Position numbers and translations under genes: made by a program. From Myceligenerans pegani (GTDB taxonomy: Bacteria; Actinomycetota; Actinomycetes; Actinomycetales; Cellulomonadaceae): 64,000 bases of DNA. This document shows, piece after piece, positions 28,278 through 38,040 of this stretch; the stretch's first letter is position 1; each line of letters starts with the position of its first letter. A model generated the notes under the pieces. That model ran no database searches and was not told where the DNA came from. It worked only from the letters and a program-made list of their open reading frames with translations. The stretch is from NCBI RefSeq assembly GCF_014892515.1, contig NZ_JADBGR010000107.1:376206-440205 (forward strand), in the 5' to 3' direction.

Positions 28278-29321
28278 ATGACGGACAACGCCGGTCGCAC
28301 GACACCCGAGACGCCCGGCGGGGACCGTGGCGACGAACGTCTTGCCCGCGCCGACGAGCGCGCGCTGCTCGGCGTGGAGCCGGGGCCCGAGACACGGGAG
28401 GCCGATGCCGGCACGGCACCTCCGGGCGATGCGTCTCCGGCGCCCGCGGCCCCCGACGGCGGCGCTCCTGCGGCCGGCCACGGCGCGGCGGGTGATGTCG
28501 GCCGGGACACCGGCGAAGCCCCGCTGCGCGGCGGCAGCGCCTGGCCCGCCGTCACGGTCGTGCTCCTGACAGTCGCGGCCTGGGCGCCCGTGGTGCTCAC
28601 GTTCCTGCGGGTCGGGATCGACCTCGACCCGTTCGCGTTCCGCACCGACAACGTGTTCTGGGTGCTGGCCATCGGCGGCTCGGCGGCCACCATGACGCTC
28701 GCCGCGGGTGCCTCCGGCCTGCATCCCCGCGCGGCCGGCTCGGGAGCCGTCCGTATCGCGGCCGCCGCCGTGACCGGCGCACAGCTGTTCGTCCTCGCCG
28801 TGATCGGCGTGATCCAGGTGCTCTGGGACGCCAGGCCGGCGATCATGGCCCAGACGGCCTACACCGTCGTCGCCCTCGTGCTCGCCGCCGGCGCCGTCGT
28901 GCTCGCGCTGATCGCGGCCCGCGCGGACCGGCGCGGCGTGGCGACGGACCTCGGGCGCCGAGCGCCCGTGATCGGCCTGGCGTGCGTGCTCCTGGGCGAG
29001 GGGGTCCTGACCGTCGGCATCACCACGCAGTTCCCGGGCGAGATCGGCATCTACCTCGTCTCGCTGCTGATCAGCGCGCTCACCGCGGTCGCCACGCTGA
29101 CCGGCCTCTGGCTCGTGGGGCGCGGGCGTCCCGCCGCCGGGTGGACCGGCGCGGCGATGCTGTGCGCGCTGGCCGTGCTGTCGATCGGCTCGATGATCAA
29201 CGTGTTCACGCTCGTGGATCTGCCACTGTCACACCGCGTGGTCGAGACGACGCAGTACCTGCTCTACGCGGCCGGGGCGGTCACGGCCGTGCTCGCGGCC
29301 CGCGAGGCCGCCCGGGCCTGA
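28278..29321 (+). CDS. integral membrane protein of unknown function
   Basis: 347 residues from the ATG at 28278. The first 85 residues are hydrophilic and disordered (rich in Ala, Gly, Pro, Glu and Arg). Seven to eight hydrophobic helices follow (AWPAVTVVLLTVAAWAPVVLTF, FWVLAIGGSAATMTLAAGA, and so on), with no recognised transport or enzyme motif. No close operon partner. Divergent from the cellulase gene across about 215 bases. The function is not known. Confidence 0.65.
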   Translation: MTDNAGRTTPETPGGDRGDERLARADERALLGVEPGPETREADAGTAPPGDASPAPAAPDGGAPAAGHGAAGDVGRDTGEAPLRGGSAWPAVTVVLLTVAAWAPVVLTFLRVGIDLDPFAFRTDNVFWVLAIGGSAATMTLAAGASGLHPRAAGSGAVRIAAAAVTGAQLFVLAVIGVIQVLWDARPAIMAQTAYTVVALVLAAGAVVLALIAARADRRGVATDLGRRAPVIGLACVLLGEGVLTVGITTQFPGEIGIYLVSLLISALTAVATLTGLWLVGRGRPAAGWTGAAMLCALAVLSIGSMINVFTLVDLPLSHRVVETTQYLLYAAGAVTAVLAAREAARA

Positions 29322-29332
29322 TTCCGCGAGCA

Positions 29333-29396
29333 CGACGAGGCGGATCCGGAGGAACTCGGCGGGCCATGGCCGAACTCCTCCGGATCCGCCTCGTCG
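29333..29396. terminator. very long perfect stem-loop between convergent genes
   Basis: 29333-29353 is the exact reverse complement of 29376-29396 (21 pairs). Inside, after a two-base mismatch, TCGGC pairs with GCCGA around GGGCCATG. It serves the membrane-protein gene ending at 29321 and the minus-strand gene ending at 29425. Confidence 0.85.
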
Positions 29397-29424
29397 GCGA
29401 CGGTCCGGGACGTCGATCTCCCGG

Positions 29425-30414
29425 TCAGATCTCCGGCATCGACGACACCTCGACGGGCGGGGCCACGTCGAGGTCCACCGGCGCGGGCGGGATCGCGGAG
29501 GCGCCACCCAGCGCGCGCGTGCCGACCACGCCCGTGGCGAAGTTCGCGTGGCACTGCGGGCAGTACCACTCCGGCGTCGGGACCGGCACGTCGAAGCCGC
29601 CGTAGACGACGTCGTGCGGCATGTGCATCTCGTCGTGGATCGCCTCGTTCCACACGATCCGCTTCGCGGTGCCGCGCGAGTGGCAGGACGGGCACGCCGG
29701 GCGCATCCGGGCGCGCTGCGCGCCGATCGCGTGGGGGTGCAGCAGTTCGTGGCACGGGTCGCACACGAGGAACGTGTCGGTGATGAGCCGGTTCAGGTCG
29801 CGCGGGGCGGCGCCCTCCTGGGCGGCGGCACGGGCGCCGTCGTCGTGCGGGCGCAGCTCCGTCACGTCGACGAACTGCTCGCACGAGTAGCAGCGCTCCT
29901 CGTGCCGCAGGTCGGCGCCGGTGATGCGGCGATGGCCCAGCAGGCGCAGCACGTGCAGGTTGGGCGAGAGCTGCCCGGTCTCGCAGTCGCCGGGCTCGAG
30001 CGTGCCGGAGGCGCCGTTGCGGAACTGCCCCGCGATGCCGTCCAGGACGAGCCGGGCGTGCTCCTGCGGCAGCCAGCCCGACGAGCGCGCGTACGCCGAG
30101 GCCCCGCTGAACAGGTCGTCCCAGAGCACGGGCTTGTCCGGCCCGAAGAGCTCGTCGGCGATCCAGTCCTCGCCCTGGGTGGTGCCCATGAGCTCCACCG
30201 ATGCCACGATGCCCGGGTCCGATCCCACCACCGTCACGACCACGTCGCCGCGCTGCGGGCCGTCGGCGCCGCGGGGCAGCAGGTGTTCGTTTCCGCCGGT
30301 GGCGACGGCCACGGCCTCACGCAGCCAGTCCTCCGACCAGTTCAGGTACACGGAGGGAACGAGCCACGCGGGCAGGGACGAGACAGGAGGAAGCATGTCC
30401 GGTTCGCTGGTCAC
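29425..30414 (-). CDS. hypothetical protein with several zinc-binding Cys/His pairs
   Basis: 329 residues from the GTG at 30414. The N-terminal 170 residues hold no known domain. The C-terminal half has CYSCEQF, CDPCHELLHPH, CPSCHSRG and WYCPQCH: three zinc-knuckle sites, the middle resembling the CxxCH..H end of HNH nucleases. Without a clear catalytic His-Asn pair I do not call it a nuclease. The start is supported by TACTCT six bases upstream. Monocistronic. Confidence 0.55.
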   Translation of the reverse strand: MTSEPDMLPPVSSLPAWLVPSVYLNWSEDWLREAVAVATGGNEHLLPRGADGPQRGDVVVTVVGSDPGIVASVELMGTTQGEDWIADELFGPDKPVLWDDLFSGASAYARSSGWLPQEHARLVLDGIAGQFRNGASGTLEPGDCETGQLSPNLHVLRLLGHRRITGADLRHEERCYSCEQFVDVTELRPHDDGARAAAQEGAAPRDLNRLITDTFLVCDPCHELLHPHAIGAQRARMRPACPSCHSRGTAKRIVWNEAIHDEMHMPHDVVYGGFDVPVPTPEWYCPQCHANFATGVVGTRALGGASAIPPAPVDLDVAPPVEVSSMPEI

Positions 30415-30420
30415 CGCGGA

Positions 30421-30426
30421 AGAGTA
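30421..30426 (-). promoter_or_regulatory. -10 box of the zinc-site protein gene (leaderless)
   Basis: Minus-strand TACTCT, six bases, then the GTG at 30414. Confidence 0.45.
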
Positions 30427-30529
30427 GCGCAGCGCACCGCCCGGGATAAACCCGTCCGGATTGATACCACCCGCCCGGTGACGGAGCCCGGCGCCGCGCA
30501 GCGGACGAGGCATGCGGACGTGACCGCCG

Positions 30530-31321
30530 TCAGCTCGCCTCCCGCTCCTCGAACTCGACCGTCACCGTCTCGTAGCCGAACGACTCGATCAGGGCTTCCA
30601 GCGTCTTCGTGGTGTTCTCGCGGGCCCGTTCGGTCAACGAGGACTCCTCGGCCGCCGCCGCGATCTTCTCCGACCCCTGGGAGAGCGCCTCCTGGCGTGC
30701 GTCCGAGTTGCTCTCGAACAGGTCGCCGATCCTGTCCACGAGCCCTCGGTCCTCACTCAGCGCGTGGCTGGACCCCAGGTCGACGCGCGGGTCCGAGAGC
30801 TCCGGTTCGGGCACCGTGACCGTGACGGCCGTGCCGTCGTCGGACACCTCGATCGCGCCGGGGTCCAGGTCCGAGAAGTCCACGTACGACTCCACCGACC
30901 CGTTCACGACGAGCACCAGGCGCGATCCGGCGAGCCACCCGGGCAGGTACCTCACGTCCTGCTCCAGGTCCACCAGCACCTCGTACTCCGCCTCGGCCGC
31001 GACGAACCGCGCCAGGTCCCGCATGCCCAGCAGCACGGGTTCGGTCGAGCGATCGACCTGCGACGTCGTGAACGGGTTCAGGTTCTCCAGCAGCACCCGC
31101 ACGAACGCGTCCCGGAACTCGTCCTTCAACCCCGCCAGTACCCCGCCCACGATCCCGGCGGCGATCGCGAACCCCGCGATCCCGCCGAGCGTCGCGGCCA
31201 CCCACGCGGGCATCCGCCGCCTCGCCCTGTGCTCCGTGCCCGACGACGGCCGCCCGGCCGGGTCGGTCGCGGCGGTGTCGTCGGCCGTGTCGTCGTCGGC
31301 GTCGTCCGTCTCGATCCTCAT
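30530..31321 (-). CDS. DUF4230-type membrane-anchored protein
   Basis: 263 residues from the ATG at 31321 (GGGGGAG upstream). Acidic, Asp/Thr-rich head, one membrane segment (PAWVAATLGGIAGFAIAAGIVGGVLAGL), then the DUF4230 region: LARFVAAEAEYEVLVDLEQDVRYLPGWLAGSRLVLVVNGSVESYVDFSDL ... VTVTVPEPELSDPRVD, and a helical tail. DUF4230 proteins are single-pass extracellular proteins of unknown role. It lies downstream of the Nudix gene but has its own dyad-rich upstream region. Confidence 0.75.
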   Translation of the reverse strand: MRIETDDADDDTADDTAATDPAGRPSSGTEHRARRRMPAWVAATLGGIAGFAIAAGIVGGVLAGLKDEFRDAFVRVLLENLNPFTTSQVDRSTEPVLLGMRDLARFVAAEAEYEVLVDLEQDVRYLPGWLAGSRLVLVVNGSVESYVDFSDLDPGAIEVSDDGTAVTVTVPEPELSDPRVDLGSSHALSEDRGLVDRIGDLFESNSDARQEALSQGSEKIAAAAEESSLTERARENTTKTLEALIESFGYETVTVEFEEREAS

Positions 31322-31334
31322 CCGCTCCCCCTTG

Positions 31335-31378
31335 ACCGTTCCACAAGTCGGACTTGTCTCACTCCAGAGACAAACGGT
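31335..31378 (-). promoter_or_regulatory. nested inverted repeats upstream of the DUF4230 gene
   Basis: Within 44 bases: ACCGTT (31335-31340) with AACGGT (31373-31378); ACAAGTC-G-GACTTGT (31343-31357); TTGTCTC (31354-31360) with GAGACAA (31367-31373). The last two share four bases, so only one could form or be bound at a time. Confidence 0.6.
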
Positions 31379-31409
31379 AGCGGGAGTGACGGACATCTGC
31401 TCCCGGCCG

Positions 31410-32264
31410 TCAGTTGCGGCGGTACTCCCACGGGGACGTGACGGGGCGGAGGGTGCGCCACGAGCTCGCCCTGCCGATGGCCGCCGCCAGGATGCCGGCG
31501 ACCGTCGGGCCGTTGTGCAGGCGACCCGCCAGTGCGAGCGCCGCAGCCTCCTCCAGCGGGACGGGGACGGCCACCATGTCGGCCTCCTCCGCCTCGCGGA
31601 CGTGCCGCTCCGGCTCGGGCACCGGCGTGAGGTCGCGGGCCAGGTAGACGCGGGCCGCCTCGTTGCTGCCGCCCGGCGAGGGCAGCAGGTCGACGAGCAC
31701 CTCCCAGCGGGCCGCGTGCACGTCCGCCTCCTCGGCGAGCTCGCGCGCGGCCGCGATGTGCGGGTCCTCGCCGTCGATGTCGAGCAGGCCGGCGGGCAGC
31801 TCCCAGAGGAACGCTCCCACCGGGTGGCGGTACTGGCGCAGCAGGAGCACGTTGTCGTCGTCGTCGAGCGCCACGACGATGACCGAACCGGGATGGTTCG
31901 TGTACTCGCGCCGCACGACGCCGGCCTTCCCCAGGTCCACCTCGTCGACGGCCACGTCGACGACGCGCCCCTGGAAGGGCACGTCGAGGCGGCGGGCGGG
32001 CCGGGGGTCGACGACGTCGCCGATGAGGCCCGGCCGCGGCCCGTCCGGTCCTGGGGCCGCCGACGCCGCCGACGCCGTCCCGCCCGGCTGTCCGGCCTGC
32101 GCGTCCGCCCACGACGCCGGCTGGTCCCGCGTCGTCGACGACGGCTCCGCTCCCGCCCGGGCGGGCTCGGGCACGGCCCAGGGGATCGGTCCCGTGGAGG
32201 GAAACCTCACGTCCGGTTCCAGCGGCTCCGGCCGCCTCGTGTGCTCGTCTCTCAAGAACTCCAC
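31410..32264 (-). CDS. Nudix hydrolase, ADP-ribose pyrophosphatase-like
   Basis: 284 residues. Nudix box near 158-180: GLLDIDGEDPHIAAARELAEEADV (G-x5-E-x7-R-E-x2-E-E), preceded by RREYTNHPGSVIVVALDDDDNVLLLRQYRHPVGAFLWELPAG as in ADP-ribose pyrophosphatases. The first 80 residues are low-complexity (Ala/Pro/Ser) and atypical; family members are about 200-210 long, so the true start may be internal. The gene begins four bases after pyrG, the same pairing as in Mycobacterium (Rv1699-Rv1700). Confidence 0.88.
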   Translation of the reverse strand: MEFLRDEHTRRPEPLEPDVRFPSTGPIPWAVPEPARAGAEPSSTTRDQPASWADAQAGQPGGTASAASAAPGPDGPRPGLIGDVVDPRPARRLDVPFQGRVVDVAVDEVDLGKAGVVRREYTNHPGSVIVVALDDDDNVLLLRQYRHPVGAFLWELPAGLLDIDGEDPHIAAARELAEEADVHAARWEVLVDLLPSPGGSNEAARVYLARDLTPVPEPERHVREAEEADMVAVPVPLEEAAALALAGRLHNGPTVAGILAAAIGRASSWRTLRPVTSPWEYRRN

Positions 32265-32268
32265 CGGC

Positions 32269-33945
<1,677 letters not shown>

Positions 33946-33953
33946 GGAACTCC

Positions 33954-33959
33954 AGCCTA
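33954..33959 (-). promoter_or_regulatory. -10 box of pyrG (leaderless)
   Basis: Minus-strand TAGGCT, eight bases, then the GTG at 33945. Same hexamer as the histidine phosphatase promoter at 3669. Confidence 0.45.
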
Positions 33960-34074
33960 CCCGTCATCGGCCGGTCCGCCCGGGGAAAACGCGCGAAGAA
34001 GTCGCGTAGTTCCTGTCACACCGCTCCGGCTCCGCAGGCCGCAGCGCCGACGGCGGCGGTGCCGGCCACCGCCC

Positions 34075-35838
34075 TCAGCGGCCCGCGCGGCCCGCCCACG
34101 CGCGCAGGCGGGCACGGAGGCCGGAGTCCGCGAGGGCCGCGAGGGCCAGCACGACGACGACCGCCACGACGCCCGCCAGGAGGCCGGACCCGAGTGCCGC
34201 GAGGAACTCCCCCGCCACGAACGGCCGGTCGCCGCCGGGGTACGCGACGAATCCCGGGTCGATCCTCTGGCCCGGCGGCCGCAGCAGGTATCCGACGCCG
34301 TACCCGGCGAGCGCGCCGAGCGCGGTGCCCGCCGCCAGCACGAGCCCGGTCCGGCCCGTCCCCGCGAGCGCCGCGCGCCCGAGATGGCGCCGCACCGCGA
34401 TCAGCAGCCCGGCACCGGCGACGGTCATGCCGAGGGTCCCCGCGACGCCGAGGGCGCCGAGCACCAGGCCCGGCCCCCGTTCGCCGTCGAGGACCGCGAG
34501 GCCGTCGAGGAACCCTGCCGACGACGACGGCGCCCCGGGCGATCCGGACGAGTCACCCGCGGATTCGCCGCCCGGCCCGCCGAACGCGACCCAGGTCGCG
34601 AGCAGCCCGAGCACCATGACCCCCCAGCCCGTTGCGGTGGCCACGACCGCGGCCCTGCCGTGGTCGACGGCGTAGAGGGCGCGGGAGAGGTGGAGCACGA
34701 GCGCGTAGCCGACGAGCCCGGGCGCCATCCAGGCGAGGGCGGAGGCCATGCCGGGGGCGTCGCCGGTGACGAGCAGGTCGAAGACGGTCTCCACGGCGGG
34801 CGCGGCGGCGGCGAGGGCGGCGACGCCGGCCGCGGCGACGACGAGGAGCGTCCGGGTGGTGCTCGCGACGAGGCCGCGCAGGTCGCCCAGGCGGCCGGCC
34901 GCGGCGTGGTCGGTGAAGTGCGGGAACGCGCTGGTGGCGATGGGGAACGCGAGGACGGCGTACGGCAGGAGGTACACGTTGTAGGCGTACAGCCAGGTGG
35001 TGTAGCCGCCCAGGTCGGTGCCGACCTTCATGACGACGACGAGCGCGAGCTGCTGCGCCACGAGCGCGCCGACCCCGGCGAACGCGAGGTGGGCGGCGCG
35101 CCGGCCCTCGCCGTCGGGGAACCGGAGCGTGGGCCGCAGCCGCAGGCCGGTGCGCAGCGCGGGGAGCACGAGCGGCAGGGCGAGAGCGACGACGCCGGCG
35201 GTGATCCCCCAGGCGAGCCAGTCGAGCGCGCGGGCGGGGATGTCGCCGAGGTCCTGGGCGCCGCGCTCGGGCAGCCGCGCCGCGTAGCCCCAGTACACGC
35301 CGATGACGACGACGCTGGAGATCAGCGGGCTGAACGCGGGCCAGAAGAACCGTTTGTGCGCCTGCAGCATCCCGCCGAGCACGACGGCGATGCCGTACAT
35401 CGGCACCTGGACGGCGAACACGCGCAGGAAGGCGGCGACGACGTCGGTCAGCGGGTCGTCGACCAGCCAGTTCGCGAGGGGGCCGGCCAGCAGCGCCATC
35501 ACTCCCCCGGCGGGCACGAGCACGACCAGCGTCCATCCGAGCAGTGCCGAGGCGGAGCGGGACGCCTGCTCGCGGGCGGCGGCGGTGCCCTCGCCGGTGA
35601 GGGTGCCGCGGCTGAGCGGCCCCGACACGAGGGGGACGACGGCGCCTGCGAGCGCCCCGCCGGCCGCGACCTCGAACAGGACGTTGGGCAGCAGGTTCGC
35701 GGCGTTGAAGGCGTCGGTGAACGTGCCGTTGCCGACCCAGTAGCCCTGGGCGAGCCAGCGGCCGAACCCGACGATCCGGCTCGCCAGGGTGACCAGGGTG
35801 ACGAGCAGCGCGGCCCGCGCGAGGCCCGATCTCGTCAA
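34075..35838 (-). CDS. MurJ/MviN-type lipid-linked-sugar flippase
   Basis: 587 residues from a TTG at 35838 that overlaps the upstream stop (TTGA). About 14 membrane helices. The start ARAALLVTLVTLASRIVGFGRWLAQGYWVGNGTFTDAFNAANLLPNVLFEVAAGGALAGAVVPLVSG is the MurJ signature (R.lGf.r......G.g...dAF..A...Pn.l..l...GAl..af.P). A Gly/Ser/Pro loop near residues 430-450 adds length. It flips a polyprenyl-linked glycan (lipid II or another) across the membrane. Overlap with the MraY-like gene suggests one pathway. Actinobacteria usually keep another murJ near trxB, so this may be a second copy. Confidence 0.85.
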   Translation of the reverse strand: MTRSGLARAALLVTLVTLASRIVGFGRWLAQGYWVGNGTFTDAFNAANLLPNVLFEVAAGGALAGAVVPLVSGPLSRGTLTGEGTAAAREQASRSASALLGWTLVVLVPAGGVMALLAGPLANWLVDDPLTDVVAAFLRVFAVQVPMYGIAVVLGGMLQAHKRFFWPAFSPLISSVVVIGVYWGYAARLPERGAQDLGDIPARALDWLAWGITAGVVALALPLVLPALRTGLRLRPTLRFPDGEGRRAAHLAFAGVGALVAQQLALVVVMKVGTDLGGYTTWLYAYNVYLLPYAVLAFPIATSAFPHFTDHAAAGRLGDLRGLVASTTRTLLVVAAAGVAALAAAAPAVETVFDLLVTGDAPGMASALAWMAPGLVGYALVLHLSRALYAVDHGRAAVVATATGWGVMVLGLLATWVAFGGPGGESAGDSSGSPGAPSSSAGFLDGLAVLDGERGPGLVLGALGVAGTLGMTVAGAGLLIAVRRHLGRAALAGTGRTGLVLAAGTALGALAGYGVGYLLRPPGQRIDPGFVAYPGGDRPFVAGEFLAALGSGLLAGVVAVVVVLALAALADSGLRARLRAWAGRAGR

Positions 35839-36839
35839 GGCGTCGCGCCGGAATTCTCGTCGGCCGGGCTCGTCGCGCCCGGGGACGTCCCGCCTCGTGT
35901 CGAGGGCGCGGCCGCCGCGTTGCCGGCCTGGAGCGACTCGGGGACCGGTCGCCGGCCCAGCATGTCGATCCGGTGCAGCCACGGCGTGGAGCGGATGACG
36001 CGGGAGAAGCTCACCCGCTCGGACGCGAGCGTCAGCCCGACGACGCCCGCCAGCGCCGCGAGCCGTACCGCGCGCGGGGCCCCGAACGCGAGCTGGGCGC
36101 CGACGAGCGCGCCGAGGGCGTTCGCGCCGCCGTCGCCGAGCATGTCGCGCTCGCCGAGGTCGCCGGGGGCTGCCACGGCCGCCGCGCCGAGCAGCGCTCC
36201 GGTGACCGCGCTCACCCCCGGCGTGGCTTGCGTGCCGGGGGTTCCGGCGCCCGCGGCGACGGCGGCCGCGAGGCTCGCCACGGTCGCGGCCTTCAGGGCG
36301 CGGCCGGGCCTCAGGTCGAAGAGGTTGACGAGATTCGCGGTGCCGGCGATGAGCGCGCCGTTGATCACGACGTCGGCGGTCCGTCCGAGCGTGCCGCCGC
36401 CGCGCGGTGTCCCGGCGGCGGCCGCCGCCAGCGCGGACGTGCCGATGCCCAGCACCTTGAGCCCGCCGGTGGTGACCTGGCCGCGCGTGAGGGCGCCGAG
36501 GTGCCCGCGCAGTCCCTTCGCGGCGGTGCCGGTGTCCTCGGCGACGTCGTCGATCACGCCGAACGCCCCGGCCGCGGCGGTCGCGAACGCGGTGGGGCCG
36601 GCCGCGGAACCACCGGCCGCGATCGCCCCGGCCACGAGGCCTGCCGCCACGGCCGGCCCTTCCAGCAGGCTGATGGGCTCGCCGCGATGATTCGTGCGGG
36701 TCCACGCCTCGGGCGTCGCGACCTTCTCGTGCAGCCGCTTGAGCTCGCCCGAGCGTACGGCGGACTCGAGTCGTCCGCGCGCCCACGCCGTCGTCGCCCC
36801 GGCGGCCAGCGCGGCGGCCACGAACCGGAAAGTCCCCAT
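35835..36839 (-). CDS. MraY/WecA-like polyprenyl-phosphate sugar-phosphate transferase homologue
   Basis: 334 residues from the ATG at 36839 (AAGGAG upstream). Hydrophobic multi-pass protein. TNHRGEPISLLEGPA resembles the NYRG..V....G loop; GVIDDVAEDTGTAAKGLRGHL carries the Asp-Asp pair (D97-D98); INGALIAGTANLVNLFDLRPGRALK resembles NavNl.DGldGl; and ERDMLGDGGANALGALVG resembles the mFmGDtGS segment. These are the marker segments of the PNPT superfamily in diverged form. It probably makes an undecaprenyl-PP-sugar that the overlapping flippase moves. Substrate unknown. Confidence 0.65.
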   Translation of the reverse strand: MGTFRFVAAALAAGATTAWARGRLESAVRSGELKRLHEKVATPEAWTRTNHRGEPISLLEGPAVAAGLVAGAIAAGGSAAGPTAFATAAAGAFGVIDDVAEDTGTAAKGLRGHLGALTRGQVTTGGLKVLGIGTSALAAAAAGTPRGGGTLGRTADVVINGALIAGTANLVNLFDLRPGRALKAATVASLAAAVAAGAGTPGTQATPGVSAVTGALLGAAAVAAPGDLGERDMLGDGGANALGALVGAQLAFGAPRAVRLAALAGVVGLTLASERVSFSRVIRSTPWLHRIDMLGRRPVPESLQAGNAAAAPSTRGGTSPGATSPADENSGATP

Positions 36840-36926
36840 GGCAGTGCTCCTTCGCGTCAGTGTTCTCGTCGCCGCGTCCTCGGGTTCCGCCCCGGCGCGT
36901 GCCGTCCGCCACACCCTACGGCGGCG

Positions 36927-37949
36927 TCACTCCTCGGGTACGGGCGGCAGCACGGCCGTGTCCGGCTCCGGCCCGTAGTGGTCCACGTTCCCGGTCAGTG
37001 CCGCGGCGAGCGCCAGCGGCACCGTGATCCTGCTGGCCAGCTGGGTCACCTCGCTCACCGTGCTCACCTCGCGCGACAGGTCGTCGTCGGACCGTACCCG
37101 CTGCACGACCTCGTTGCCGCCGGTGCCGGGTCCGGCGAGCACGGCCGTCCCCGCGACCTGCTCGACGCCCAGGGTCACGGCCGTCCACACGTCGCCCACG
37201 TAGCGCGGGTTCGCGAGCTCGACGGTGGCGGTCTCCGCGTCGCCCGCCTCGTCGCCGCCGTCCACCTCGTCGGCGGCTTCCGTCTCGACGTCTCCCGCGA
37301 CGACGGTCTCGGCCGTGCCGGACAGGAGAACGACGGCGTTCGCCGGGAGGCTCTGCTCGTCGGCGGTGCGCAGCAGTCCGAAGGTGTCGAGCTGCTGCTC
37401 GAGGTCCAGGGCGGCCGCGCTGCGGCCTCCGGCCGACTCGGTACCGGTGAGCGCGAGCGTCACGGCCGAGCCGAGCGTGGCGATCGGGTCGTCCTCGTCC
37501 GTCTCGACGCCGGCCTCGGCGAGGGGGGCGCGCAGGCCGTCGGCGACGGTGGTCCGGGCGGCCTCCTCCTCGATGTCCGTCCAGTTCTCGGGCAGTGTCG
37601 CGCTGACGACGACGTCGGCCCCGGCCGCCTCGAGCTGGTCGATCACGCCGGATCGCACGCCGGAGGGCACGTCACCGAGGCCGACGACGGCGACGCGCCG
37701 ACCGGTCAGCGTCCCCTCCAGCAGCCGGGGTGCGGCGGCGACCAGGAATGCCTCGTCGGCCGCGAGTCTGGCGCTCGTGTCGTCGAGTTCGGCACGCAGC
37801 ACGTTGCGCTCCTCGCGCAGCGTGTCGACCTGGCGGGTGAGGGTCTCGCCGAGCGCGCCCTGGAGCGGCCCCGCCCCGAGGATGATCCCCACCGCGAGCG
37901 CGAGGAACACCGAGATGAGGGAGACGAGGTGGTAGCGGAAATCGATCAC
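36927..37949 (-). CDS. steB: MctB/SteB-family cell-envelope protein (DUF3186)
   Basis: 340 residues from the GTG at 37949. N-terminal membrane anchor (FRYHLVSLISVFLALAVGIILGAGPLQGAL), a coiled-coil (LTRQVDTLREERNVLRAELDDTSARLAADE), then an extracytoplasmic alpha/beta domain. Same order as Rv1696-1697-1698 (recN-steA-steB). In Corynebacterium, SteB works with SteA at the division septum; the mycobacterial protein was first called a copper transporter (MctB), a label that rests on other evidence. An acidic Glu/Asp/Ala insert lies near residue 240. Confidence 0.85.
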   Translation of the reverse strand: MIDFRYHLVSLISVFLALAVGIILGAGPLQGALGETLTRQVDTLREERNVLRAELDDTSARLAADEAFLVAAAPRLLEGTLTGRRVAVVGLGDVPSGVRSGVIDQLEAAGADVVVSATLPENWTDIEEEAARTTVADGLRAPLAEAGVETDEDDPIATLGSAVTLALTGTESAGGRSAAALDLEQQLDTFGLLRTADEQSLPANAVVLLSGTAETVVAGDVETEAADEVDGGDEAGDAETATVELANPRYVGDVWTAVTLGVEQVAGTAVLAGPGTGGNEVVQRVRSDDDLSREVSTVSEVTQLASRITVPLALAAALTGNVDHYGPEPDTAVLPPVPEE

Positions 37950-38040
37950 GAGGGGTGAAGGTCCTTCATTCGGTGCGTGCGCCGGACAGGAGCCCGCGGC
38001 GCGACGGGGGTCGGTGAACGGTGGCTGAACGACGTGTCGG

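Noticed and set aside
28064..28846. N-terminal extension of the GH48 frame by 260 codons
   Set aside because: The signal peptide and GGAGGG site place the start at 28063; the extension is antisense to the divergent membrane-protein gene.
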